Shown: positions 52,869 to 64,000 of the stretch, piece by piece | How the letters are laid out: each line of letters opens with the position of its first letter | How positions within the stretch are numbered: position 1 is the first letter of the stretch | Assembly: GCA_964017065.1 (NCBI GenBank) | Contig: OZ024788.1 | Location: 7,907,202-7,971,201, forward strand | From: Haliclona indistincta | Lineage: Eukaryota > Porifera > Demospongiae > Haplosclerida > Chalinidae | Direction: 5' to 3' | DNA: 64,000 bases | The notes under the pieces: model-generated | What the model was told of the DNA's origin: nothing | Seen by the model: only the letters and a program-made list of their open reading frames with translations | The model's database searches: none | Program-made: the position numbers and the translations under genes

Positions 52869-55800
52869 CTAAACATCAAACAGTAGTGGTTCTCTCGTTA
52901 GCAGTACTGGAGAAGATCTTTTATCATTTCGATGAGGAAATTCCAGTACGAACTTGTTCTCTCCTCTATATGAGCCATACACTACTGATGGTGGAGATCC
53001 TAATAGTCTGTCTTCTTCATCCTTATTTTCTGTTACCTGAGGCACTGCAAGCTCAACCGGTCGGTTATTAAATCTCAACCTTTTCTTGATCATCTTAAAG
53101 TCAAATTTCCAACAAAGGTGCATTGCCATTGTGAAAAGACAGGCAAGAATGGATAAACAAGCAGAGAAAGTAATTGTTGAAATTTGATAATCTTTTGATC
53201 CCAAAGAAGCAGCAGCAAGACTAACAGTGCTTAGGAGAAATATGTTGAGAAGATAAAAAGCTTCAATTGCACTCAGGTAAGTTTTTGTATAGACACCTTT
53301 CGTGAAAGACCAAAGTATAAAAATACCCACTACAATTGTAGTAATGATGTAACTGTTGATAATAACCCATTTTCCTGAAGTGAAAGAAAATGATACCGTG
53401 ACCATAAGTCGCACCATCAGAGTCACTCCCGTCCAAAATCGGTACTTGTCTTTGTAAGGTCCTCCATAAGCATCTAACAGTGGCTTAAAATTTAACACAG
53501 GATTCCACTTGTAAGATATACACCTGTGACTATATCTCTCTAGCAGAGGAGCACACAACACTATAATAGGATAGGCTAGTCCAATGACCAGTACACCACA
53601 GGAGAAGATTAGTAGAATAAGGTGTTTACCACTGCCATACTCAATGTTTCCGTCTACACTCCACACTGTCAATATACTGTCATTGCATGGCAGCTGAGAC
53701 ATGGAAAGAGCATTAGTAACTGTGAGTAGGATTTTGGTGTAGGACATGAGAAACAGTGTAGCTAGTGCTGGGACAGCATGAGAGCCACACAACCTGCAAA
53801 GCCACACAGAGTAGTGACTACCCACAATAATACAACCCATGAGCAGGAACAGGTAAGCAGGAAAGACAAACTGTAGCCAAGTATTCCAGTATCCATCCAG
53901 TCCATCAAACAAGCACACTTCTATACCTAGGTCAAGGTTCAGCCATGAGATGAACTGGCTCACCACTGGAACACTACCATTTGGGAAGAAAAATGCTTCA
54001 TTGAGCTTTACCATATTAGCATAGAACAGTAGTCCATTGATAGTTCCGACAGAGACACTCAAGTTGAGGAACATCAACACAGCCACCAACACTATGCCAG
54101 CGAGGGCAAACACTGGCAACAAGAAAAGATACCAATTGGAGCAAGTACCACAATTATTGGATCCCAGCATGATACTAAGGTGAGACTGACATTGTCCACA
54201 GAGTATACCTGCTCTATTACCCATACACTGACGATCTGGCGCCATGATGTCAAATGAAATACTGGATTGATTGCAGTAGTCAAATGGACAAACAGTTGCA
54301 CCAGTTATGCACTGAGTTTTGTTCATAAGGGCAAACCAGCTATTGCCTGACCTAAGAAACTTGAAAATTGTTGATGAAAGATTGCATTTTACATTATTGA
54401 CATGCAAGAACTGCTCACATTGGCACTGCCCTAAGATCAGAGTAAATCCAATTGGACACTCTACAATGTCCACAGCAAGAGACACACCCCAACCTTGTAG
54501 TCCGCCATCCACTCTGATGTCAACCAGTGCTGTTGTTGAGGATGTATTTTGCAAAAGAATATGGAGCTGGAAACAGCTAGTGTTTGAATTTTGACCATAG
54601 TATCGAAATTGTTTTGCATCTTGATCACTGACTAGTACATCACCAGGACTTGTACCACCATAGTATCCTACTGTTGCTATTGATGTGTTGATCTCTAGTC
54701 CTGGATATGTTTGTATGTGATGCTGGGTCCTATCAGAGCAATCTGGCATGTTGTCGTCGTCACAAAAGCATACCATGATGGGATCAGAGGACAAAGAAGA
54801 GAATTTGTCGGTGTTACTGAAGTTTAGGTATTTCATGAGAGGTGTGTCAAAGTAATAAGAAATTTCATTAGAACGTCCAACATGATGCTCGTTCAGCCCT
54901 TTACCATTCACACAACCCATCAGCGTACCACCGTACATATCACTTCCTCCTCTTCCTGCTCTGTTTCCTGAAAATATTACTGAACTATAATCGTCATAAA
55001 AATCGAGTGTGCAATGAATAGCGTGTATTATTTGCTTGAGTAAGGTTTGCACAAGAATTGCTCCGCCATATTTATCAGCAGTGTTGTTGTACAGAACCAG
55101 CTCACCTTCTACTAAAATATGAGCGATGTTTGGTAGTATAATACCACCGCCATCTGTGTTACTGTTGTTTCGTATCACATTGCGGCCTTTGAAGTGCAGG
55201 ATCATTCTCTCAACGATGGTGATTCCGGTAATGTTGTTGTCCGATATCGAAGAGTTTACAATAGTTCCGCAGATGTTATAATTATTTGAATTACAATCGA
55301 TAACAATGACTGAATGGTCTCCTGTGTTACCTGAGAATTTGGAGTTTGTGATCAAAGACCGGGTGTTGTCGATGTACAAAATAGCTGTCCCACTTTGACT
55401 TTTTTCAAACAGACAGTCATTGATAAGCAATGAAATGTCATAATGTTCATTTGTCAGAATAAAAACACCACTATTATTTTGTTTGGTAAATATCATTTTG
55501 GTATTGTCGAGTGTTACATTAGGACAACAGCCGTCAATCCTAATTCCATATTGAGAGTGTGTTTCAGTGTGTAGAAAAGTCGAGTTCAGCAAAGCCAATG
55601 TGGTAAGCATTGTTCTACTGCTTCTATAAGATAGCTCGCTGACCTCAAAATTACTATTTTCTATCAATTTTGAGTTTTGAATAGTGATAGCTGATGCAGC
55701 GTCTCTACTGTCAATATATATTCCACCACTCACTTCACTTGCAAATCCACGGAAGAAAAGACAGTTGCTGATATTAAGCGTCACATTACCTTTGCCGTCT

Positions 55801-56585
55801 ATCGATGCAGCTAGACCTCCACCAAAGTATGCTGAGTTTTGTGAAAGTACCAAATGATCCAAAAGCGCTGTCACTTGACGAAATCCTGATTTTGCACTTA
55901 AGGACACACCACCACCTCCTGGATAATATTTACTACAACACTTGGTCATGTTAGAGTATGACAGGTCTAGTGAATAGCTGTCTGTACCATTATACTCAAT
56001 ACCTACCCCGCCTCCAAGTTGATACGAATGGTAGCACAGCGTTGAATGGTAATACGAGCAGTTAGTGATTCTAACATTGTCACAGTTTCTGACAAATATT
56101 CCATATCCCTTCATGTGTTGTATGGAATTCTTGTAGAAGACAAGATTCTTGACATTATCGAATGAAAAGACCACTTTGTTATCAAATCCGCCACAATTGA
56201 CTATTGTAAGACCCTCGATAGTGATGCTATCAGAGGCATCAAATCGGAATCCTCCTCTTCCTCTGGTGCAGTTGATAATGACAGATGACTGCATCACAGT
56301 CTCCTCAGGTCCTGCTACCGGCCACTGACCTTGTCCCTTCAGAGTCAGGTTGTGTACATTACTGACATACACTAGATCCTCTTTGTCAAAGCTGTGCTGT
56401 CCTTCCAAGAAGATTATGGTGTTTCCTGATGTGAAGTAGGATTCAGGGTTAGAGATATAGTACAAGAGGTTGTGACAACTTAGACAAGAATGTTCATGAC
56501 TATAATTAGGCGTGACATAGTAGACTAGGTCTGCACTTGTCAAAGATACAACTAATAGCCACGTCACTGTTAACAGTGCTGCCAT
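52869..56585 (-). CDS. Large beta-helix ectodomain / multi-TM membrane protein
   Basis: One uninterrupted 1238-residue frame (ATG at 56585). A signal peptide (LLTVTWLLVVSLTSADL) is followed by VYYVTPNYSHEHSCLSCHNL. Residues 40-600 show repeating short strands with Asn/Gly turns (LTLKGQGQWP, ITIEGLTIVNCGGF, VRITNCSYY, LNISNCLFFRG), typical of a right-handed parallel beta-helix. They carry many N-x-S/T sites. A Cys-rich juxtamembrane block (about 690-820) includes CNQSS and CGQCQSHLSIMLGSNNCGTC. The C-terminal about 400 residues hold 8-9 hydrophobic helices (NWYLFLLPVFALAG, GTINGLLFYANMV, WLNLDLGIEVCLFDGLDGYW, FVFPAYLFLLMG) and a cytosolic tail. It is a cell-surface receptor-like protein; ligand and signalling are unknown. 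It is intronless, unlike its neighbours. Confidence 0.85.
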   Translation of the reverse strand: MAALLTVTWLLVVSLTSADLVYYVTPNYSHEHSCLSCHNLLYYISNPESYFTSGNTIIFLEGQHSFDKEDLVYVSNVHNLTLKGQGQWPVAGPEETVMQSSVIINCTRGRGGFRFDASDSITIEGLTIVNCGGFDNKVVFSFDNVKNLVFYKNSIQHMKGYGIFVRNCDNVRITNCSYYHSTLCYHSYQLGGGVGIEYNGTDSYSLDLSYSNMTKCCSKYYPGGGGVSLSAKSGFRQVTALLDHLVLSQNSAYFGGGLAASIDGKGNVTLNISNCLFFRGFASEVSGGIYIDSRDAASAITIQNSKLIENSNFEVSELSYRSSRTMLTTLALLNSTFLHTETHSQYGIRIDGCCPNVTLDNTKMIFTKQNNSGVFILTNEHYDISLLINDCLFEKSQSGTAILYIDNTRSLITNSKFSGNTGDHSVIVIDCNSNNYNICGTIVNSSISDNNITGITIVERMILHFKGRNVIRNNSNTDGGGIILPNIAHILVEGELVLYNNTADKYGGAILVQTLLKQIIHAIHCTLDFYDDYSSVIFSGNRAGRGGSDMYGGTLMGCVNGKGLNEHHVGRSNEISYYFDTPLMKYLNFSNTDKFSSLSSDPIMVCFCDDDNMPDCSDRTQHHIQTYPGLEINTSIATVGYYGGTSPGDVLVSDQDAKQFRYYGQNSNTSCFQLHILLQNTSSTTALVDIRVDGGLQGWGVSLAVDIVECPIGFTLILGQCQCEQFLHVNNVKCNLSSTIFKFLRSGNSWFALMNKTQCITGATVCPFDYCNQSSISFDIMAPDRQCMGNRAGILCGQCQSHLSIMLGSNNCGTCSNWYLFLLPVFALAGIVLVAVLMFLNLSVSVGTINGLLFYANMVKLNEAFFFPNGSVPVVSQFISWLNLDLGIEVCLFDGLDGYWNTWLQFVFPAYLFLLMGCIIVGSHYSVWLCRLCGSHAVPALATLFLMSYTKILLTVTNALSMSQLPCNDSILTVWSVDGNIEYGSGKHLILLIFSCGVLVIGLAYPIIVLCAPLLERYSHRCISYKWNPVLNFKPLLDAYGGPYKDKYRFWTGVTLMVRLMVTVSFSFTSGKWVIINSYIITTIVVGIFILWSFTKGVYTKTYLSAIEAFYLLNIFLLSTVSLAAASLGSKDYQISTITFSACLSILACLFTMAMHLCWKFDFKMIKKRLRFNNRPVELAVPQVTENKDEEDRLLGSPPSVVYGSYRGENKFVLEFPHRNDKRSSPVLLTREPLLFDV

Positions 56586-57648
56586 CACTCACTTTGTGAT
56601 ACTTGATATTATTGGCTAAAATGCTAGTTCCTCTTTATAGCACGGAGAAGCCAAAACTATGTGCTGCGAACTCAATTATTGCGTGTGACATGCGTAGAGC
56701 ATGCTAATATCACTGTATTATAGATCTACATACCTTATTGCATCATGCATGGTGAGAGCATGGCTTGAACCAAGTGTTGACTGTGAGTATACATTCAGCA
56801 CATGTCATTTTAACTGTGATTGACCCACCCTGAATTTCAGTATGCAGATAAATATGTTGTAGACAACAAATACCAACCCAACATCTCTCTAGTCTACACT
56901 GTGTGGGTTGCAAGGGTACTAGAGGGGTTAACCATTCAAAATCTTGGTTAGCCTATAAACTGCACATATTGTTGGTTTGTGGTTTATCCTGAAAATCAAA
57001 GGACACAGACTAGTGGGCTATCATTTAATTATGATGTCGCACGAAACAATTACCGGCAATTAGCCATAATCCTTATTGTAGATCCCTTAATGGTAGACAC
57101 ATGATTGTTGTCAGTCATAACAATGAAACAATACCTCCCTCTGTCTGTGTTTACACCTACGCAACTTAACATCACAGAAAGAACTGGCTGTACATAACAA
57201 CAAGAAGTTGTTCTTCCACGAGCTCACCAACTGAAAAAAAATTGGCATTATTGGCTGGCACGCCAGTTCCTCTTTATAGAGAGAGGAACTGGCAAGTCTT
57301 TTGTTGGATTATTAGGGATTTTGTTCATGGAAATAATACTAGGATGGAGAAGGTTAAGTTGTTACATAATCATTGCACAATGATATAAAACTCTGTTGAA
57401 GGCTATTGAAAGAGTCACGAGTTCTGTTGCAGTGTAGATATGCATTCTTTGAGATGGATGAATATATCGCAACTAGATGGAAAGAGGTATCAAATCGAAT
57501 GAATAACTCTGTAATTGTGACAGAAGCCTTACTTTGTATTTGGCGGTTCTGTACTTTGTAGAAACTTTATAACAGGTCTAATTAATAAGTTTATGTCTTT
57601 ACCCAAGGCTGGGACTATAAAAGAGACACAACATTAATTACATAACCA
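56586..57648. other. Intergenic, mostly featureless
   Basis: It contains two related short segments (TAGTTCCTCTTTATAG at about 56620 and CAGTTCCTCTTTATAG at about 57264). No gene recognised. The last NCAPG2 exon may lie here. Confidence 0.5.
57262..57293. repeat. 12-bp-stem palindrome
   Basis: GCCAGTTCCTCT and AGAGGAACTGGC flank an 8-nt loop, a perfect hairpin. Confidence 0.85.
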
Positions 57649-60210
57649 TCACATGATAAAGCCCATATACATATCTGAATACCTACCATTTGTTAAAGCA
57701 TTTGCTAAGTGAACGATTGACAAATAACACAACACTTTTTCCTCTTCATCTTTCTCCCTTACTAGCCAGTCAAGATGAGCCAACAGCAACCTGTGAAAAC
57801 AGCATGGTGGTGGTATGACTAATTGATGTAAAGAAACTAAATACAAATTCATCCATACATGTACAGCAGGAAATTTTCGCGAACACACGAGATAGAGCAC
57901 TTCGCGAATTAGCGCCATTGCCCTATCATTGTCAACTAAAACAAGACATTCGCAGATAAATTTTTTTCGAATAGACTGTAATTCGCAAAAATTTTCTACC
58001 GCAAAATTTTCCTGCTATACGGTACAACCCAGCCAGCAATATACTGTAAATTTGGAAAATTTTGCAGTTTGACTGAAAATATGGTCAATCATTTTCAGAA
58101 ATCTTTGCGTTGTGAAGATTTGTATGCTTTTCTACCTATAGCTACTCACAAACACACACACACACACACACACCCATTCCTGTTGAAATATTCTAAACAC
58201 CTGTACACTTACCGTTGAGCTTCAGTGCTACGAGTTATTAACTGACAAACACTGAGCACCATTAGCGGCAGATCAGCATCGGATGACGCCAATGAAACAG
58301 ACACGTTGGGCTTCAAGTGATTGTTCAGTGAAGTGAGAATGGATCGGGCAAGAGTAGTAAATATCGGAAGAGCGGGGCTTGTTTGTAACAAGAGAGAAGA
58401 AAGTTGTACAGATGAGAAGACAACGTGAGAAAGGAATGGCTTCATAATAGACCAGTACTGGAGGGAAAGAACAAATAGATATATACATTTTGTAAGTACA
58501 TTATTTACTCACCTTGAAAAACTGGTCAGGTTGACTGGACGCTAGTTTAGTAGCCGACTCTACTAGCGTATCTGCGGCAGGCACCACAGGAGACAAACAA
58601 GCAGGCGTCATTTTGATGCCTTCAACCACTGGCTTCCGACAACTCTCTACAAGCTGGTAGAGTAGTTTTGCGAGAGGTGCCAAGATGGATAATAGTGGCG
58701 GTGAAACTTTATCCAGACAAGAAGCCAGTGCTGATGCAAACTGGCCGATTGAGTCATCTAGAACATCACTAGATAACCCAAGAAGGAGAATATCAGCAAG
58801 CACTGACATGAGAGACTGAACAGGACAAAGAGAGATACAAAGATCACAGATACCCTACATGTATACAGTATGTAGGTGGTCAACAGGTACAACACAACAC
58901 TGATAGCCTATCTATTTCATGGTTAATCAGATTATTTTTGCCCGTGTATTGGTATTGTTGTACTCTAACTTAATTACGGCTTCATGTACCAACAGTAGTA
59001 TATACCCCACCATCTACTGCTTTGATCTATTGTCTGTCAGCAAACACACACACACATGCACACGCACGCACGCACGCACGCACACACGCACACACACACA
59101 CCACACACACACCTTGACAACACCACTAGCAAGATCGTGTATCACATCCTCGTCACAAGGTACCAGCGACTGGTTACACCTTCTTTTTCTCTGATTCCTC
59201 GACTTGGGCACAGTCGTAGTGGAGGAGGTGGAAGAACGGCAGAGATGAGGCAGCACAACACGCTCACACCAGGTCAGTGAGTCATTGACAGCACCCTCCA
59301 ATGCATCAGTGTCCTCATCCTTAAGGAATACAATGAGCAATTTGAACACACAGAGACTACAAATAAAATTGAACCCCATCACCCACACACACACAACCAC
59401 ACCCACCCACCCACACCCACGCACCCCTCACACCCAGTGTCCTAATTTCAGGAGTTGTAAACATAAACTGTTTATTTGGGGTCACATGCAGTATCCTATT
59501 TGAGGGATGCCTTCAGTGAGGGGTTCTACTTTAATGTCGATTGTCGAGTGCTGTACCTCTGCTTTCCTGAGCATAACAATTCTGATGTAGGCAATGAGAG
59601 AAGAGGTGAGGAATTGAGAAGAACAGAAGGAAGATAATGATCCAGTAGTGAAGCACTGTTCAATAGCAGCCTGTGAGAAACATATTCAATTATCTGCCGA
59701 CGTATTGCAACATGTGAGGGCGGGGTCAGTCACTATAATGTACAACGTGTGGATCCGTACCATTGACTGCAGCAGTATGTCTGCCAGTTCAAAGAATGAT
59801 TCCACTTTTATCATCCTCTCGAGAAGGAATGGATGAAACTACACACACAAAAATAAGAAGACAATGAATACATGCACACACCCACACACACAGACACACA
59901 CACTCACAAATATTGTATTTAACATGCTAACAGCCATGTCACCATCAGGACCACTGGTTGACAACTTTCTACTCCGTTTTTCTCGCTTACACTCCCCATC
60001 CATTCCACTCTGCAGTCCCTCATGCAGTATCATCACCAAGTCCTTCTCCATGCCCCATGACACCAACCCCATCAGCAGTGATACATGAGAACTCGTGGTA
60101 CTCGAGGAGGTCAGGGAGGAAAGACTAGCTTGAGCTATACCAGGGATACTCTTCTTAGGTAGGAAGGAAGCAAGAAGATGGAGTGCCTCACGAGATTTGT
60201 CATCCTACAG

Positions 60211-60256
<46 letters not shown>

Positions 60257-60335
60257 AGGGAGGGAGGGAGGGAGGGAGGGAGGGAGGGAGGGAGGGAGGG
60301 AGAGAGGGAGAGAGGGAGGGAGGGAGGGAGAGGGA

Positions 60336-60411
<76 letters not shown>

Positions 60412-63400
60412 AAGGAGGGAGGGAGGGAGGGAGGGAGGGAGGGAGGGAGGGAGGGAGGGAGGGAGGAAGGAAAGAGAGAGAATAATGCATTGCATACAGA
60501 AAGTTAATTTTCTAACCTTCATACTATTAAACAGTATCGGTAGACGTCCACTTATCTCTTCGGTCAGTTTTTTCTTCAGCTTGCTGTGACTCGGTTTGTC
60601 CAGTCTCACTCTAACACCTTCCCACAAGATCACACTCACTTCAAGGAGCCCTGTGAGCAGCTGTGCGTCTCTACTGCTCGGTCCATCTGCCTCATTCTCT
60701 TGTTGCTGCTGGTTGATGATGTCTGGTTTGTGTGGCGGTGATGCGAGACCATTCTTTGGTTCAGTTCTAACGGTCATGACACCAGTTTTAACACACTCTG
60801 ACACTGTCTGCACTAGTACCACAATGAATCGAGCTACATGGAAGAGAAAAGAATTGTGAGTCAAGTACATAGCTCACAGAGTGAACAGTTGTTATACTCT
60901 GTTCACATTTCTAAAGTATAAAAAATTTGCTCATGAAAAATTTGCGAAACTTTTGTGTAGTCTTTATACCACAATACATCTTACATTGGAATACCCATGA
61001 AAGTTTTAAAATTTGGTCACCAGGTCAAAAATGCAAAATTTTACATGACAAAATAATTTTATGATAGTGTACTGATAAAGCTAATTTTGAGTTGATTTTG
61101 TCTGGATTTTTTATTGCGACTTGTCATTTCGCATAAGTGTGTGGAAATGACCGATATCAGCATGTTACCTCTGTAACAAACCTGGCTGTAGAAAATGCAT
61201 ACTCATCTACTCAAAAGTAGCAGGTACCTGTATGTAAGCATATTCAACACTCACCAATATCTTTGAGAGGCACATTAGCAGCGGCATACTGATAGAACTG
61301 TCGTGCTGCCAGTCTACTGAACCCCAACAGCTCCACACAGCGATCCAGCTGCTCTGAGCTGTCCTGAGAGGGACGAAACGCGTCGGTCAGCAATACACAC
61401 ACACGCTTGACGACACGTGGTGAGTCGTCCATACGAGAAAGAAGATGACCCAGTGGACATATCGATCCAAACTACAGGAAGATAGCTTTCATAAATGTAA
61501 CAGTACCTATGCTGTTCATGCACTCAAAAAAGACTCACGATTTCCTCGACAGGAGGTACGTATTATCGATAATCTCTCTTACCTTGATGGCTCTCATTCC
61601 CTTTACAACCATTAGCAAATCCAGTAGAGCAAGACGCACTCTTTCAGACGCATCATGGAGGTGGTTACGCAGGAGAGGGAGAAGCTCCTTCATGAGAGGA
61701 TGGCTTAGCCTGTTCTGCATCACCACACACAATCCCTACACGAACATCACACAATGTTACTCTGGGGTTAATACAGTATACATGAATAAAGCACTGGATA
61801 ACCTTATACAGTGGAACCTCTCTAAGGCGGACACCATTGGGACCAACAAAAATCGTCCATTATAAAGAGGGTGTCCTCTGGTCAAGGGTTTATTATACAT
61901 TATGTGGGTTATATTTGGGTTTCAGTAAGTGTCCATTATAGAGGGATGAGGGGTGTCCTCTAAGGGGGGTTCAACTGTAATACACTTTCTGAGTAGAAAG
62001 CATAACTCTGTGTCTCCTTCAGAATATAGTCGTGTTAGTTAGCATAATAATTTTATTCAAAGCACAATACAACTAACTAATTTTTTTTTGAATTTTTTTC
62101 ACTGGCTAATAATTTTGATACTTGAATGATGACATGAAAAGAGAACAGAAGAAAAATAAATATTGATCTGTCACTGACCTGTAGCACAGCCACTCTGACA
62201 CTAGGTGACGAGCTATCAAACGCCAGGTCCTTGACAAGAGTGACAAGGAGAGACTTGATGACATGAGCAGGTATCATCTCCCAGTAACACGAGAGCACTC
62301 GACACACCCCTATCACTACAGTCACCCTCACAACCTCACAGTGATCAAACAGCAGCTCCTGAACAATAAGATAAAACTGAATGATTGATACACGTATAAG
62401 AATGAAAATCTATTATAATTTTTTATTTAGTTTTATTTGGTTTTATTTAACTATTAGCTTTATCTTATTTTCTGTATTTCCTTTTCATTGAGTTTTATTA
62501 TGTATTTTTTCCTACATTAGTGCTACTTTATAATTTGTTTGAATAAAAACTTATGTTATTTCACTTATTTAGCATTTATAGGGTTTCATTTTAAAATAGT
62601 TGCAAGGGGGCGAAGCATGCGTCGATGAAAAATGGGGGCAAGATAGTTATTGACACTAAACAATATACTGGTATTGTATGAATCAAGAGGGGAAATAGTT
62701 AATGGGGGCAAGTGCCCCCCGCCCCCTAAATGAAACTCTGCATGTTTAATATTAGCAGCTGACCCATTAGACCACACCCAAACATGCTCTATGGTAGAGC
62801 AGATAGAGTGCAGTACGTATAGTAGACTTAGAGATTTGTAAACTAATGGTTCTTACTCTCATGACATCAAACTGCTGTTGCATAATCTCATCAACCTTCT
62901 CTTTGCTGCACTCGGGATTGTACAACGGAAACACGTCCAGCATCAGTGAGGCTGCGTTAGCACGAACATGCGAGTTGGCGACTTTCAGCGATCGCCACAA
63001 GAACGGTCTGTACAGTCTATGAAGCATCTCTTGAACTCCTCTCTGATTTGTCTCACAATGCAAACAAGATAGGAACTGAAGAAAGAAGATTACATACAAT
63101 GCACATTATACAGATCTGTATTGTAGTTGTAAGAATGTAAGAAGTGAATTCAGTAACACGTGTATAAATCTTACAACTGTGTCTAACCTTTCTGAGTATT
63201 GGAAACAGAGTGTCTTGTCCCTGACGACTAGCATGTACAGCACGATACATGATGTCTTGTAGGCAATGCTCTTCCAGCTTCTGCACACAAAACACCATTT
63301 TCAACTTCTCCTTCGACCTCTCTTCTCTTACCTTGAGATATGGGCCTGTCGCTAGTCTCCATGCCCTGTAGTATACTTTACTATACACCTCTACCAACCA

Positions 63401-63720
63401 CCTGGAACCAATAACAATCATAGTGACAAGTAAAAATTAACAATAACACTACTTTACTATCATCTTAGTGTGAGAAAGGTAACCCTGTCTGCTTATTCTG
63501 CATTCATTTCGAATAAAACGAACCAATTACACATGATGATAGTTTGGTAAGGCACGTCAACAAACTTGAGCACATTTCAATAGTCATCATTATCAAGTGA
63601 CTATAATTATCTTTACGGCATACATTGGTGATCCAGGTAGCTGGTATTTGATGGTCTGATGGATATCCTCCATGAAGCGTAGATTGAGGCCAAACAGATG
63701 ACTGAGGAACTTCTGTCCCT
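57649..63720 (-). CDS. NCAPG2: Condensin II subunit NCAPG2, 5' end beyond window
   Basis: HEAT-repeat subunit of condensin II, which compacts mitotic chromosomes. Read from the right: FLSHLFGLNLRFMEDIHQTI (exon about 63719-63630), WLVEVYSKVYYRAWRLATG, EEHCLQDIMYRAVHA, GVQEMLHRLYRPFLWRSLK, VRANAASLMLDVFPLYNP, VIGVCRVLSCYWEMIP, VRVAVLQ, LLPLLRNHLHDASERVRLAL, VELLGFSRLAARQFYQYA, AQLLTGLLEVSVILW, and C-terminal helical blocks to NALTNG. Order and motifs follow the animal protein. The N-terminal exons lie right of 64000. The C-terminus is unsettled: the frame stops at 57649 (GRYSDMYMGFIM), but a donor-like GTAGGT at about 57690 may lead to a further exon. Microsatellites form several of its splice signals. 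Confidence 0.9.
57862..58024. repeat. MITE, TACCGTATAGC family, copy e
   Basis: 163 bp in an NCAPG2 intron. The left end TACAGCAGGAAATTTTCGCG and right end AAATTTTCCTGCTATACGGT + A are inverted. Confidence 0.85.
59041..59112. repeat. CA/CG microsatellite forming an NCAPG2 donor
   Basis: On the minus strand the exon end GTTGTCAAG is followed at once by GTGTGTGTGTGG, so the donor GT belongs to the repeat. Confidence 0.85.
60206..60480. repeat. (AG)n/(AGGG)n composite microsatellite
   Basis: 275 bp of alternating AG and GGGA blocks. On the minus strand it is a CT/CCCT tract ending TTTCTTTCTGTAG at an NCAPG2 acceptor. Confidence 0.95.
61809..61977. repeat. CAGTGG-family MITE, second copy
   Basis: 169 bp between TA dinucleotides in an NCAPG2 intron. 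It begins CAGTGGAACCTCTCTAAGG and ends CTCTAAGGGGGGTTCAACTG. The interior ACACCATTGGGACCAACAAA is shared with 49515-49671. Confidence 0.9.
62597..62755. repeat. Dispersed repeat, copy 2
   Basis: Counterpart of 31005-31165, in an NCAPG2 intron. Shares GCATGCGTCGATGAAAAA and GACACTAAACAATATACTGG. Confidence 0.65.
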
Positions 63721-63729
63721 ATATGTAGG

Positions 63730-63787
63730 ATGAGAGAGAGAGAGAGAGAGTGAGAGAGTGAGAGAGAGAGAAGAGAGAGAGTGAGAG

Positions 63788-63850
<63 letters not shown>

Positions 63851-63853
63851 AGA

Positions 63854-63896
<43 letters not shown>

Positions 63897-63929
63897 AGAG
63901 AGAGAGAGTGAGTGAAAGAGAGAGAGAGT

Positions 63930-63978
<49 letters not shown>

Positions 63979-64000
63979 AGAGAGAGAGAATGAGTGAAAG
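63730..64000. repeat. (AG)n microsatellite to window end
   Basis: Interrupted AG repeat with GTGA variants. On the minus strand it is the CT-rich tract upstream of the TATAG acceptor of the NCAPG2 exon at 63719. It runs off the window. Confidence 0.93.

Noticed and set aside
57649..57918. Separate small gene starting MALIREVLYL
   Set aside because: Its right part is intron and MITE copy e; the left part is an NCAPG2 exon preceded by an acceptor.
60178..60870. Glu-Arg-Gly repeat or Pro-Ser-Leu proteins
   Set aside because: Translation of the AG/GGGA microsatellite; only the stretch from about 60485 up is NCAPG2 exon (minus strand).

Overview
The window is nuclear DNA of an animal, most probably a sponge (demosponge). 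The genes are metazoan, with many short GT-AG introns, tight spacing and abundant small inverted-repeat transposons. The sponge call is an inference. It rests on a Death-NACHT NLR-type gene, a long single-exon beta-helix/multi-pass membrane protein, lineage-specific PLAC8 duplications and very compact head-to-head genes. There is no bacterial operon structure, rRNA gene or CRISPR array.

Layout, left to right. 1-3951 (-): ALIX/PDCD6IP, missing its C-terminus at the window edge. 4578-9308 (+): KANSL1-like subunit of the NSL histone acetyltransferase complex. 9634-16256 (-): an FHA + ankyrin + RING protein of unusual architecture. 16621-20954 (+): tectonic, a ciliary transition-zone protein. 21050-23341 (+): small SLIRP-like RRM protein. 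23672-26084 (+): LZTFL1, the BBSome regulator. 26316-27973 (+): SLC35B1 ER nucleotide(-sugar) transporter. 28534-30326 (+): Death-NACHT protein. 30813-35164 (-): cytoplasmic dynein intermediate chain. 35256-38762 (+): eIF4B, with an unexplained reading-frame break. 39003-39921 (-): unidentified basic protein. 40080-44999 (+): four PLAC8-family copies made by duplication of a two-gene unit, one copy broken. 45161-47048 (-): POFUT2. 47090-49396 (+): COX7A, with a large transposon-filled intron. 49769-50497 (+): unidentified multi-pass membrane protein. 52869-56585 (-): 1238-residue beta-helix/multi-TM protein. 57649-64000 (-): condensin II subunit NCAPG2, missing its N-terminus at the window edge.

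Most genes are unrelated housekeeping genes and do not form a pathway. Two (tectonic, LZTFL1) are ciliary and separated only by the small RRM gene. Five gene pairs are head to head with 41 to about 630 bp between start codons, so shared promoters are likely.

Non-coding sequence is dominated by MITE-like elements: a TACCGTATAGC-ended family with about five copies, a TA-flanked CAGTGG family, a MULE-like element with 10-bp target duplications and an 8-bp-TSD hAT-like element with an empty site in the paralogous locus. There are also a tRNA-derived SINE, a 15 x 28 bp minisatellite, long dinucleotide repeats that directly form splice signals, and a 146-bp inverted repeat with only one mismatch. 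Exon limits were read by eye from splice signals and conserved protein sequence. Ends are approximate where stated.
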